Positions 45,523 to 53,836 of a stretch of DNA of 64,000 bases are shown here, in pieces (the stretch's first letter is position 1; every line of letters starts with the position of its first letter). The notes below the pieces were generated by a model. It saw nothing but the letters and a program-made list of their open reading frames with translations, was not told the origin of the DNA and did no database searches. The stretch comes from Histomonas meleagridis (Eukaryota; Parabasalia; Tritrichomonadida; Dientamoebidae). Where the stretch lies: the NCBI GenBank assembly GCA_020186115.1, contig WSYJ01000178.1:248001-312000 (forward strand), given 5' to 3'. A program made the translations under genes and the position numbers.

Positions 45523-47454
45523 ATGTCAAGAACAAGAGAAAAATTGAGGACAAAGAGAAACGTGGCAACTGATGCTTCACCAAAGTATTCAGTCAAGAAC
45601 AACGTGCGTCTTACCTCTGGCTTTCGTTCTGGTTTATCCATGCGCTCAATGCAAAATCCCCAACAAAGCATTAGAAAACCACCAGATCAAGTAATCCTCA
45701 CAGACGAAGAGAGGAAAGAGGAATTCAGTCGTGATCTCAAAGTTGAAGATCCTCAAGCGCCTCAATCTCTTGTTCGACTCAAATTTAGTCAAAATCAATA
45801 TGAAGAAGTTGGTGTTCGTGATCCGATGATCATTAACTACGAACAGGTTGGAAGAATTGCTTTAATTAACAAACTAAAAATCGAACAAGAAACTGAAATG
45901 AATGAAGAAGAAGATTCAGGAGATTCAAAGCAGGACACCAAAGTGCTCCGCAATCAATTCAACTACACAGAACGAGCCACACAAAACAAAACAGCTGCTT
46001 ACATGGATCAGGCTACAATAACAGAAGCACCAACTCCCAAAAATTGCACAGGTGTTACTAATGCTCGTGTCATTGGTGATGCGTATGCTAAAGACAAACA
46101 CATTTCCCTTGCGCCCAAGCCACATTCAGCCTTATTTGTGACAAGAATAATGGAACGTGTTGTTAATCAAAATCTTGATCCGAATGTTGTTTTAGATTTT
46201 AGACATTTTGATGATGCTCGTGATACAATTACCAAAGACAAAGGTTATACTCTTCCACTTTGGGAATTTTCATATGATTCTCTTAATGGTTTTTCAACTA
46301 CAAGCATTGAATGGAATCCTTCTATTCCCGATTTGTTTGGATGCACTTATTCATCCACAAGTAACCAACAAAAAGGATATCTCTGCACTTGGACCCTTAA
46401 AAACCAATCAAATCCAAGAGATATAATTGAACTCAATTCTCCGGCGGTTTCTATGAATTGGAATCCATATGAACCGTCACTTGTAGCGGTTGGCACTTTC
46501 GATGGTAACGTACACATTTTTGACGCCCGTTTACGGAATTCGACGCCCGTTTACAGCACATCAAAAAGTGCTAAACGTCACACAAGCAGCGTAACGGTCG
46601 TTCGATGGCAGATGCCTGATACCTCCAATAATAACACACTTTTATCCGCGTCACTTGATGGCCGTATTATCTTATGGACGCTCATGCAAAACGAGATGAA
46701 GCCAACTGAAATTGCGACACTTCCAGCTGGCGTTGTAAGTCTCGATTATTATAATGACAAAACAACACATTTCACAGTTGCATGTGATGATGGACGTATC
46801 TATCGAGTTCTTAAGACACGTACAACCAAAGATCCAACATCATTTGAAGCGCATTCGCCACCATGTTTTAGCATTCATCACAACAAGTTCCATCCTAATG
46901 TTTATGCCACGAGTGGTACAGATTGGTCAGTCAAACTATGGCGTGAAGGGGAAGATACACCTTTACAAGTTTATGATTATGCGCCAAATTATGTCAACGA
47001 CGTAAAATTTGCGCCGCATTCATCGACAATATTTGCGTCGATAACATCGGATGGGGAATTGTTCATTTATGACGTAGCGGTTGACAGATATAATGAAATT
47101 TGTAAGACAGATATAATCGAAGCAAATGATGGGGCACTTACGACAATGTGTTTCCATCCAAAACTTCCAGTGATACTTATTGGAGATGACAAAGGAAGAA
47201 TACACTCACTAAAAATGAGTCCGAACTTAAGAAGAAACACACGAACAGAAAAAGAAGAAGAAGAAAAAATGAAAATAGTAAAAACCGAATCATCAAAGAA
47301 CGCAAGAGGACTACTGCCGAACTTAGCAGTGCCAATTGAAGAGGACGACGACAACGGAAACACCGCATTGGAAGAGGAAGCAAGAAAGGACGCGCTGATA
47401 AGGGACGAAACAGCAAAGTTCGAGAAGTCAATGGGTGTGTCATGGGTTAAGTAG
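45523..47454 (+). CDS. DNAI1: Axonemal dynein intermediate chain (DNAI1/IC1 type), WD repeat
   Basis: From ATG 45523 (MSRTREKLRTKRN) the product is 643 aa. An acidic and charged N-terminal third is followed by the IC signature HSALFVTRIMERVVNQN…LDFRHFDDARD and LPLWEFSYDS. A beta-propeller of about seven WD repeats follows (SIEWNPSIPDLFGCTYSS, AVSMNWNPYEPSLVAVGTFDG, FHPNVYATSGTDWSVKLW). The set and order match outer-arm intermediate chain 1 (DNAI1, Chlamydomonas IC78/79). It anchors outer-arm dynein to the doublet in the flagella. Arg is AGA/AGG in the first 12 codons and last ~85, CGN in between. The C-terminal tail is charged (KEEEEKMK). Confidence 0.9.
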   Translation: MSRTREKLRTKRNVATDASPKYSVKNNVRLTSGFRSGLSMRSMQNPQQSIRKPPDQVILTDEERKEEFSRDLKVEDPQAPQSLVRLKFSQNQYEEVGVRDPMIINYEQVGRIALINKLKIEQETEMNEEEDSGDSKQDTKVLRNQFNYTERATQNKTAAYMDQATITEAPTPKNCTGVTNARVIGDAYAKDKHISLAPKPHSALFVTRIMERVVNQNLDPNVVLDFRHFDDARDTITKDKGYTLPLWEFSYDSLNGFSTTSIEWNPSIPDLFGCTYSSTSNQQKGYLCTWTLKNQSNPRDIIELNSPAVSMNWNPYEPSLVAVGTFDGNVHIFDARLRNSTPVYSTSKSAKRHTSSVTVVRWQMPDTSNNNTLLSASLDGRIILWTLMQNEMKPTEIATLPAGVVSLDYYNDKTTHFTVACDDGRIYRVLKTRTTKDPTSFEAHSPPCFSIHHNKFHPNVYATSGTDWSVKLWREGEDTPLQVYDYAPNYVNDVKFAPHSSTIFASITSDGELFIYDVAVDRYNEICKTDIIEANDGALTTMCFHPKLPVILIGDDKGRIHSLKMSPNLRRNTRTEKEEEEKMKIVKTESSKNARGLLPNLAVPIEEDDDNGNTALEEEARKDALIRDETAKFEKSMGVSWVK

Positions 47455-47900
47455 AAAAAAATGCTGTATACATAAAGATATTTCTGATAAATTTGTAATG
47501 TTTAGTAAAATGTGTACATTATCGTTGTGATGCATCACTATAATTATATGAACTCTTTGTTTAAAATCACTGAATAATTCAGATATTCATTGGTGCTTTA
47601 CATAAAAAATGGCTTGAGGACTCTTTTTATGTCTTCATTATCGAAAAAATGAGAACAAACAACACATATAAAAAATTTCTTTTTTTTTCAAATAACTGAT
47701 ATTCAAAAAATAAAAGTAATATTACACATTTTACTACAAAAGAATTAATAAATTATTTTTGGTTCCAAGATATTTTTGTTCGAAAAGTGGATTTATATCT
47801 GGTCGGACCCTGCCTAAACGGTTCTATCGACGGCTAAAATTTACAGTATAAACGGTCGTTGTATACAAAGCGGTTATTTCGGTTTTGTCCGGCCTTTGGA
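47455..47900. other. Intergenic, uS19 promoter region
   Basis: The left part is plain AT-rich DNA. The last 90 nt hold three AAACGG/GCGGTT sites and a CCTTT initiator (separate entries). Confidence 0.5.
47815..47897 (+). promoter_or_regulatory. Clustered M3-like sites and M5 initiator of the uS19 gene
   Basis: TAAACGGTTC (47815-47824), TAAACGGTCG (47849-47858), AGCGGTTA (47869-47876, exact M3 consensus) and CCTTT (47893-47897) lead directly to ATG 47901 three bases later. This is the densest promoter cluster in the window, as expected for a ribosomal protein gene. It also fixes the start: in-frame codons upstream of 47901 overlap the promoter and contain no ATG. Confidence 0.6.
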
Positions 47901-48323
47901 ATGTCCAAGTTCGCACAACGTAACTACACTTTCCGTGGAAAGACCCTTGATGACCTTAAGGCCATGGAACTCCCAGAATTCGTGAAGCTTCTCTCAGCAC
48001 CACGCAGGCGTTATATCTCACGCTGCTTTGGTGTCAAGCATCTTCATCTTATTACCAAGCTCAAGAAAGCACGCGAAGCTGTTAAAGGCCCAGGTGAAAA
48101 GCCACCCGTTGTTAAAACACACCTTAGGTCAATGGTTGTTCTTCCAGAATTTGTCGATAACATAATCGGCATTTACAATGGAAAGGAATTTGTTGAAGTT
48201 CAAATCAAACCAGAAATGATCGGTCATGTTCTCGCTGACTTTGCTATGAGCAAGAAAATAGTTAAGCACAGCAAAGCTGGTGTTGGTGCTACACGTAGCT
48301 CATCAGCAACATCTCTCAAATAA
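47901..48323 (+). CDS. RPS15: Ribosomal protein uS19 (S15)
   Basis: The product is 140 aa from ATG 47901 (MSKFAQRNYTFRGK). The whole length matches eukaryotic S15/uS19: APRRRYISRCFG, KLKKAREA with PGEKPPVVKTHLRSMVVLPE and IGIYNGKEFVEVQIKPEMIG, then GVGATRSS near the end. It belongs to the head of the 40S subunit at the decoding A-site side. Codons are GC-richer than neighbours (AAG, CGC, CTC), as expected for high expression. Confidence 0.96.
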   Translation: MSKFAQRNYTFRGKTLDDLKAMELPEFVKLLSAPRRRYISRCFGVKHLHLITKLKKAREAVKGPGEKPPVVKTHLRSMVVLPEFVDNIIGIYNGKEFVEVQIKPEMIGHVLADFAMSKKIVKHSKAGVGATRSSSATSLK

Positions 48324-48681
48324 AGAACATTTATTTGAAAACATGAAAATTTGACTTTTTTTTGCTTATAAATTCCATCATGCTCACATTGATCAATCAA
48401 AAATTTTTATTTCTTTAGTTCATCCTATAAATGCGTTTATCAAATAATTTTAGTGAAAATGCTACAAGGATTTCTTTGAGGTAATTTGAATTCTTTATAA
48501 AGGAAATCATTAAATATTTCAACTATATTTTATTCTTTTCTTTAAATATTTTAGGATAGTGTAAAAGAAGGCTATGCCCAAAAGATATAATATGTTGCAA
48601 CATTCTTCTTTGATCAAAAGGCTTGAAATTGGTTCAGAGTTGGTTAATTATTTTCGAACAGACTTTGTTAATTTCCAGACA
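48324..48681. other. Intergenic; alternative 5' extension of next gene
   Basis: No independent gene is seen. The frame of the next gene opens at ATG 48574, but the 36 added residues are not signal-like and would bury the signal peptide. Confidence 0.4.
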
Positions 48682-49146
48682 ATGCTGATCTTTTTTCTTT
48701 CATTGATTTCAGCTGAAGATTATCCATCACTCTCATTGGACGATACATATCATGAGGTTGTAATTCCTGGCGGTAGTAATGCAACATATTGGGTTCAACC
48801 AAAACTTGATCATTCTGCAATTTTAATTCTGCATAACATGCTTAATATTAATTGCTCTAAAAAGAACACAAAAGACACAGACTTTGTTCCAATGGGAGAA
48901 AGTAAATTCTCAAGACCTGGAAATATTACTGAATCCAGATATTTATTCCAAGAAGAAGATCCTGTTCTTTTCCGAATTTCATGTGGAGGTGATGAATGCG
49001 CTTTCGTCATCACTCATGTACATACAGACCCTGTTTATCACACATCCTCAGTAATGGGTGCATTCAGCATTTTCGTTTGCCTATTTTTAGTTATACTTTC
49101 TTGGACAGTTTTCTGCGGCGCATGCAGAGCCACACGTAAAAGATAA
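48682..49146 (+). CDS. Small type I membrane protein, unknown
   Basis: I place the start at ATG 48682 because MLIFFLSLISAEDYPS is a clean signal peptide. An upstream in-frame ATG at 48574 would add 36 residues. The mature part is about 100 residues with sequons (NATY, NCSK, NITE) and Cys pairs (NCS, SCGGDEC). It ends with a span near 120-143 and a short basic tail ATRKR. Layout recalls the larger protein at 2740 (signal, Ser/Asn-rich ectodomain, one span, short tail). No family is recognised. Confidence 0.6.
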   Translation: MLIFFLSLISAEDYPSLSLDDTYHEVVIPGGSNATYWVQPKLDHSAILILHNMLNINCSKKNTKDTDFVPMGESKFSRPGNITESRYLFQEEDPVLFRISCGGDECAFVITHVHTDPVYHTSSVMGAFSIFVCLFLVILSWTVFCGACRATRKR

Positions 49147-49629
49147 AGAGACTATAATATAATTTATTGCTGAATGTATTTTTCTTTAAAATTTTTGATT
49201 TCATTTATTCCATAATTAATTTATTTTTAGATTCTTTTTTCCCCACTCATTTTTCAAAAACATTTTTTTTTTAGACTCAAATGGTTAATTAAATTTTACA
49301 ATTTTATGGGACTTTCCAGCTGGAAACAATATGTTCAAATAATCAAAAAAATGATAATACGTTACATTGGAAGTTTTCTCGTTTTTGGACAAACAAAGAA
49401 TATTTCTTTATCATATCCAAGATTAATTAATTTTACTTTCTGTTAAATGTTTGATCATTCAAAAATACACTTCACTTATTTTCCCAGTGAGTTCCAAAAT
49501 TTCTGTACATATTACAGAAACAAGTATAATCTTTCACTTTGAAACGAGATACGTTTGAAAGCTTTCATTTGACCAATTAATTATAGAAAAATGTTGCAAT
49601 GAAAATTTATAAACGTACACAATAAGGAA
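49147..49629. other. Intergenic, no gene seen
   Basis: AT-rich DNA with a short inverted pair TTCTGTA…TACAGAA at about 49501-49519. No frame or remnant is recognised. Confidence 0.45.
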
Positions 49630-51045
49630 ATGTTTTTGCAATCTTTTAACAAAACCATTACTGGTTTTAGTGCAGTCAGACAAGTGCAATGCAGTCCGTT
49701 ATTATCTATTTCAGTATTATCAATTTTAACAAAATATAATATTTATCAAACACATTATTCTAATTCTTATTCTAACTTTATAAATGCACACCTAAATTCA
49801 CGCGCCCAGATCGAAATCAGCAAGTCATCTTTTTTAAATTTATTTTCTACATCAATTAAATTTGCATCTTTAGATCCATTATATCATGATGTAACTTTTA
49901 ATCAAGGTCTACAATTTACAGATCAACCAGTTGTCAAAATGGTTTCTGTTAATTTTGTAAATTGTCTTTCAACAAGTAATGGTGGTGCAATTTCAGCCAC
50001 AAACACAGAACTTCTACTTTATAGTGTTTTTTTCTCCAACTGTTTATCATCACAAAATGGCGGTGGTATATATCAAAATGGCGGAGAGCTTACAATTAAC
50101 TCATGTCGATTCACAGAGTGTAAAGCAGAGCTTAATGGCGATGACATTTATAAAATGGGCACTGAACTTATGTATGTATATCGTACGGAATTTATTCATA
50201 TTAATTCACATGGTAACAACAATAACATATATTCAGAAGCAATGATAAACTTCAATTATGTTGTTTTTACCATCGAAGAAGGCTATTGCGCTGTTTATTG
50301 CTCACAACTTTTAATTAATAATGGATATACAAATGTAACAAGTGATTTTGAAACTTCATTGTTTGTATCATCTCAATCGCCTGCAGTCATTCGAAACTTT
50401 GAATATCAATCAGATACAACATCAGTAAAAAAAGCGAGTTCAGCTACATTCGCAAGCACATTAACATTCACTAGTTCGGCTACATTTTCAGACACATATA
50501 CATTCACAGATTCACAAACATTTACGCAGTCAAATACATTTTCACAAACAAATTCATTTAGCGATACATATACATTCACTCCTTCAAATCAATTTACTGG
50601 AACATCAACTTTTAGTGGATCACAAACATTTTCGCAATCAAATACATTTTCGCAATCAAACACATTTTCTCAATCAAATACATTCTCTGCTTCAAGTAGT
50701 TTTTCTGATACATATACATTTTCTCCTTCAAATATATTCTCTCCTTCATTAACATTTACACCATCACGTTCGCCAACTCCTCCGCCAACACCAATGCCAA
50801 CTGCGACGCCGACACCAGAAACTCCACCACCAACAGAAACACCATCGCCTCAGCCAACACCAATGCCAACTGCTTCACCTTATCCAGAACCAACAGTGGA
50901 ACCAAGAACTTGGGAATTTAGCTCACTCGGAATTGGACTTTTGGTTTTGGGTATTTTGATGTTATTAATTGGATTGATATTAAACATCATGCTGTGCGTT
51001 AATATGATCCAAAATAACGAAATTATACTAACACAGAAATTGTAA
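49630..51045 (+). CDS. Pmp-like surface protein with hexad and Pro/Thr stalk
   Basis: The product is 471 aa. Residues ~100-180 carry polymorphic-membrane-protein-type repeats (NGGAI, NGGGIY and the FxN-like FFSNC, FTEC), like the Chlamydia Pmp-like family of Trichomonas. Then follow stalk hexads (TFSQSN, TFSDTY, about 25 units), a Pro/Thr-rich stretch (PTPMPTATPTPE), one membrane span near 440-462 and a short tail. There is no convincing signal peptide at the ATG 49630 and fewer Pmp units than usual, so it may be 5'-truncated or start further upstream. The stalk type is shared with the BspA proteins, although the ectodomain differs. Confidence 0.65.
   Translation: MFLQSFNKTITGFSAVRQVQCSPLLSISVLSILTKYNIYQTHYSNSYSNFINAHLNSRAQIEISKSSFLNLFSTSIKFASLDPLYHDVTFNQGLQFTDQPVVKMVSVNFVNCLSTSNGGAISATNTELLLYSVFFSNCLSSQNGGGIYQNGGELTINSCRFTECKAELNGDDIYKMGTELMYVYRTEFIHINSHGNNNNIYSEAMINFNYVVFTIEEGYCAVYCSQLLINNGYTNVTSDFETSLFVSSQSPAVIRNFEYQSDTTSVKKASSATFASTLTFTSSATFSDTYTFTDSQTFTQSNTFSQTNSFSDTYTFTPSNQFTGTSTFSGSQTFSQSNTFSQSNTFSQSNTFSASSSFSDTYTFSPSNIFSPSLTFTPSRSPTPPPTPMPTATPTPETPPPTETPSPQPTPMPTASPYPEPTVEPRTWEFSSLGIGLLVLGILMLLIGLILNIMLCVNMIQNNEIILTQKL
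50460..50760 (+). repeat. 18-nt hexad stalk repeats (TFSQSN/TFSDTY)
   Basis: About 16 degenerate 18-nt units, with a run of four near-identical copies of ACATTTTCGCAATCAAA at about 50626-50690. Confidence 0.75.
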
Positions 51046-51432
51046 GAATAAATATTGTTTTCATGTTAAATGTTCTTATATTTAAAAGTGTTCCACATTT
51101 AAACTATGTAGAATTCATTTAAATATTTTACGTAAGTTAAAGATTAAATTTAAATTTATTGAAAAGTATAATTTGTTAAGGATGTAATAAATTTATGTAA
51201 AATTTGATTTTCTTTGACAATTAGTATGAATACTTGCAATCAATTGATTCATAATTTGTAAAACAAAAAGTGGTAAATGTCAAAATTTGACGTCAAATCA
51301 CGTAACCAGTACCGACAGTTTTTTCTTGTTTTAAAATTTTTTATTTGATATCAAATATTTGATTTTTTTAAAGTTAAGATAGGTATTATTAAATTAATAT
51401 TCTTGTTGATAATAATTATGTTAGTATTCGAA
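51046..51432. other. Intergenic, tRNA-Thr upstream
   Basis: AT-rich, no gene. GTCAAAATTTGACGTCAAA at about 51277-51296 includes TTTGACGTCAAA, a perfect 12-bp palindrome of unknown meaning. Confidence 0.4.
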
Positions 51433-51505
51433 GCTTCTGTAGCCCAGTGGTTAGAGCGTTCGCCTAGTAAGCGGAAGATCGCGAGTTCGACTCTCGCCAG
51501 AAGCA
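51433..51505 (+). tRNA. tRNA-Thr (anticodon AGT)
   Basis: The 73-nt gene has acceptor GCTTCTG paired with CAGAAGC and D-arm GCCCAGTGGTTAGAGC. Anticodon stem TTCGC/GCGGA encloses loop CTAGTAA (AGT). The T-arm is GCGAGTTCGACTCTCGC and the discriminator A. A T-run starts 3 nt later (terminator). No intron or encoded CCA. Confidence 0.96.
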
Positions 51506-51634
51506 ATTTTTTTGTTTTTTCTGTAATTATCTTAATAAACAACAATTGGGCACAACAACTTAACTCAATTGAGTTAAATTTAATATAACGAATCATTTAT
51601 TCATTAAATTTATGATAAGATTTTTATTAAACAT

Positions 51635-52558
51635 TCATTGAAGTGCCTTAATTTGATTTAGCATTTGTTCTGTTTTTTGTGGGTAATCCATTTGTTGCAT
51701 TTGCCTTTGCGGCATTCCCTGTTGCATCATTGGACTACCGAGAGGCATTTGCCCCATTTGAGAGACGGGACTTCCTCTTCCGATCTGTGGCATCTGCTGC
51801 ATCTGATTCATTGGCATTGAATTCATTGGTGGTGGATATTGCATTGGCGGTGGATAATATGGATACGGATATGGATATGGATTGCTGACTCTTGGCGGAC
51901 TATATACATTGGTATCATTTGACTTTTGGTCTGCCTCAATGTAAATCGAGGGTGAAAATTGAACACCATCAATAGTCACAGGATTTATACTTGCAGCATT
52001 AGCATTCCGCATATCACAATATTGGATAATAAAATAATTCTGTTGTGGTAATTCTGTGATTTGATATATTGGACCATATTTTTCCATCTCTGTTTTAATA
52101 CGATCTTTGGAGAGTTTGGTGGCAGTGGGTGTTATTGGTGTAAGCATAATTTCCAAACTTGTCTGTCGTGGATCAATTCCCGAATATTCGGGCGGCTTAT
52201 ATGAAAATGATGTCACTGGAGTTCGTCCATGTAATGTAAGATTTTGGAGAGATTGGACAGCGTTTATGGCTGAACGAATATCGTAATAGGTAATAAATGC
52301 AATTCCTTTTTTTTCAATTAAATTTGTTGACATAGAGTATATCTCACCGTATGGCATGTATATTTGTTTAAACTCATCAAGTTTTAAATTATAGGGAAGA
52401 TTTTTTATGAAAATTGCGTTTGAATGTTTTGGTGGTTGAGAAAATATTGGTTTCACAAAATGTTTTTGCTGTGGTTCTTGGTATTGATATGGCTGCTGAA
52501 AATTTGGAGGGTACCTATAGCCATATTGAGGACTGGGCGGATATCCTCCGGCTGACAT
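51635..52558 (-). CDS. Mei2-like RNA-binding protein, two RRMs
   Basis: I start at Met (52558; MSAGGYPPSP) because the in-frame ATG at 52582 abuts the ATG of the divergent gene. The product is about 307 aa. RRM1 reads NAIFIKNLPYNLKLDEFKQ…GIAFITYYDIRSAINAVQSL, with the YYDIR motif typical of Mei2/AML-type first RRMs. RRM2 is diverged (TSLEIMLTPITPTATK…NYFIIQYCDMRNANAA), also with the Mei2-like DMR.A pattern. The C-terminal third is Pro/Tyr/Met/Gln-rich (PYPYPYYPPPM…). The Mei2-specific third RRM is absent. Mei2 proteins regulate meiotic RNA in yeast; here function is open. Confidence 0.65.
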   Translation of the reverse strand: MSAGGYPPSPQYGYRYPPNFQQPYQYQEPQQKHFVKPIFSQPPKHSNAIFIKNLPYNLKLDEFKQIYMPYGEIYSMSTNLIEKKGIAFITYYDIRSAINAVQSLQNLTLHGRTPVTSFSYKPPEYSGIDPRQTSLEIMLTPITPTATKLSKDRIKTEMEKYGPIYQITELPQQNYFIIQYCDMRNANAASINPVTIDGVQFSPSIYIEADQKSNDTNVYSPPRVSNPYPYPYPYYPPPMQYPPPMNSMPMNQMQQMPQIGRGSPVSQMGQMPLGSPMMQQGMPQRQMQQMDYPQKTEQMLNQIKALQ

Positions 52559-52569
52559 TTTTGGTGCAT

Positions 52570-52578
52570 CGGTAACCG
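52570..52578. promoter_or_regulatory. Bidirectional M3-type inverted element CGGTAACCG
   Basis: The arms CGGT and ACCG flank a single A. On the minus strand GACGGTTA fits M3 exactly. It is the only promoter-like sequence between the two preferred starts (52558 minus, 52607 plus), which lie 48 nt apart. Confidence 0.45.
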
Positions 52579-52606
52579 TCATATGAAATGTTATGTGAAA
52601 TTATTT

Positions 52607-53083
52607 ATGGATATTATTACAGTACTTGAAGCAGCTCATGCACCTTTAACATTGGATGAAATTAAGGAATATTCTGGTCCTATGTTTTCTCAGGATCGCT
52701 TGGAGTCTTTAGCACGATCTGGTGAAATAAAAAAGATTGAAGGTTTTACTGATATTTATTTTGCTGTACCTCCTTCAATGAAAAAGAGTAGCACAGTGAG
52801 AAAGTGTCAATCACCAATGAAGCAAGGTGATAGAGCAAAATGTATACAACAAATTATTGATTTAAGAAATAAAATCATTAACGTTTCGCGCGAAATTGAA
52901 TCTTTGTCAGCGAAAAAAGATCAGTTTCCAACTCAAGAACAGCTTGAAGGACATATGAAGAGATTACATAAATATAACGACAATAAAGATATAGGGCAAC
53001 TGATCCTTGATCACTTGTCCAGAATGGAGAAAGTTACTATACAATCTTTGTATGAGGAATACAATCTTGATCCGAAAGAATAA
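52607..53083 (+). CDS. SWI5: SWI5-like recombination mediator with N-terminal extension
   Basis: The preferred ATG 52607 (MDIITVLEAAHAPLT) gives 158 aa; ATG 52583 adds 8 residues but abuts the other gene's ATG. The C-terminal half matches Swi5: coiled segment LRNKIINVSREIESLSAKK followed by GHMKRLHKYNDNKDIGQLIL and QSLYEEYNLD (family HIKLLHEYNEIKD…G.LA…G…E….F). The N-terminal ~55 residues (LTLDEIKEYSGPMFSQDRLESL…IEGFTDIYFAVP) look like a small helix-turn-helix domain, unusual for Swi5. Swi5 with Sfr1 loads Rad51/Dmc1. Divergent partner is a Mei2-like RNA-binding protein. Confidence 0.75.
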   Translation: MDIITVLEAAHAPLTLDEIKEYSGPMFSQDRLESLARSGEIKKIEGFTDIYFAVPPSMKKSSTVRKCQSPMKQGDRAKCIQQIIDLRNKIINVSREIESLSAKKDQFPTQEQLEGHMKRLHKYNDNKDIGQLILDHLSRMEKVTIQSLYEEYNLDPKE

Positions 53084-53445
53084 TCAATTACAGATATTTT
53101 TCAAATGAATCGATTTTTTATTTGGAGAACACATAATTTACCATCTCTGATGTTCTATAAATAAATGCTTAAAAATTTGTTTTGATGTGTTAAACATATT
53201 TTATCATATTATAGAACAACTGATTATTTTACTTAAAAAAACAAGAACGAAACAGAAGGCGTTGAGTATTTTCCATAATCAGGCATTACTTAACTATTGT
53301 TACCCCACTTCAGCCACTTCCCATTTGAATGTTTTAGAATAGTTGAAAAATTTTGATTGCTTAATTTTAGGACTGTAAAGTTCAATATTTTCAATAACCT
53401 TCAAAATTTTTGCAACAACAAATAAAAATTTGTTTTTTCCAAATA
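53084..53445. other. Intergenic, no gene seen
   Basis: AT-rich DNA downstream of SWI5. Nothing is recognised. Confidence 0.45.
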
Positions 53446-53643
53446 ATGATCCTAATAGCTCATGTTAGTGCGTTTGTTCCTCTAGCATACAATCAGCACA
53501 TATTTGTTGGAGGTGAAAAATATTATGATTTACATTTTCATAATAAGAAACACATTAATTTGCAAGAAATTATATTTTTTGGTAATAAAATAAGGCAAAC
53601 ATGTTATCATGTTACTTATCCCTACCAGAAATTTTGTTCATAA
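53446..53643 (+). CDS. Small possible secreted peptide (65 aa), doubtful
   Basis: ATG 53446 begins MILIAHVSAFVPLAYNQ, a possible short signal sequence, then a basic/aromatic stretch (YYDLHFHNKKHINLQ) with Cys near the end. No family, no span. It may be a truncated surface-protein gene or chance. Confidence 0.25.
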   Translation: MILIAHVSAFVPLAYNQHIFVGGEKYYDLHFHNKKHINLQEIIFFGNKIRQTCYHVTYPYQKFCS

Positions 53644-53836
53644 TGATTTCTAGTCACCAAAATACACAGCTGTCGATTGTAAAAATAAAATCTTTATTTT
53701 ATCAGAATTTCTTTAAATTCTTTATTTTTTTTTTCCAAGAAACGATATTAATTTGATCATAATGATTTTTGCAATAATAATAATAATCATATTGATTTTC
53801 CAATTCAAATTTAACTGTTTTCCTGAAATTTATTTT

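Noticed and set aside
51351-51596. Protein frames across the tRNA-Thr region
   Set aside because: Both strands are open by chance around a well-formed tRNA gene.
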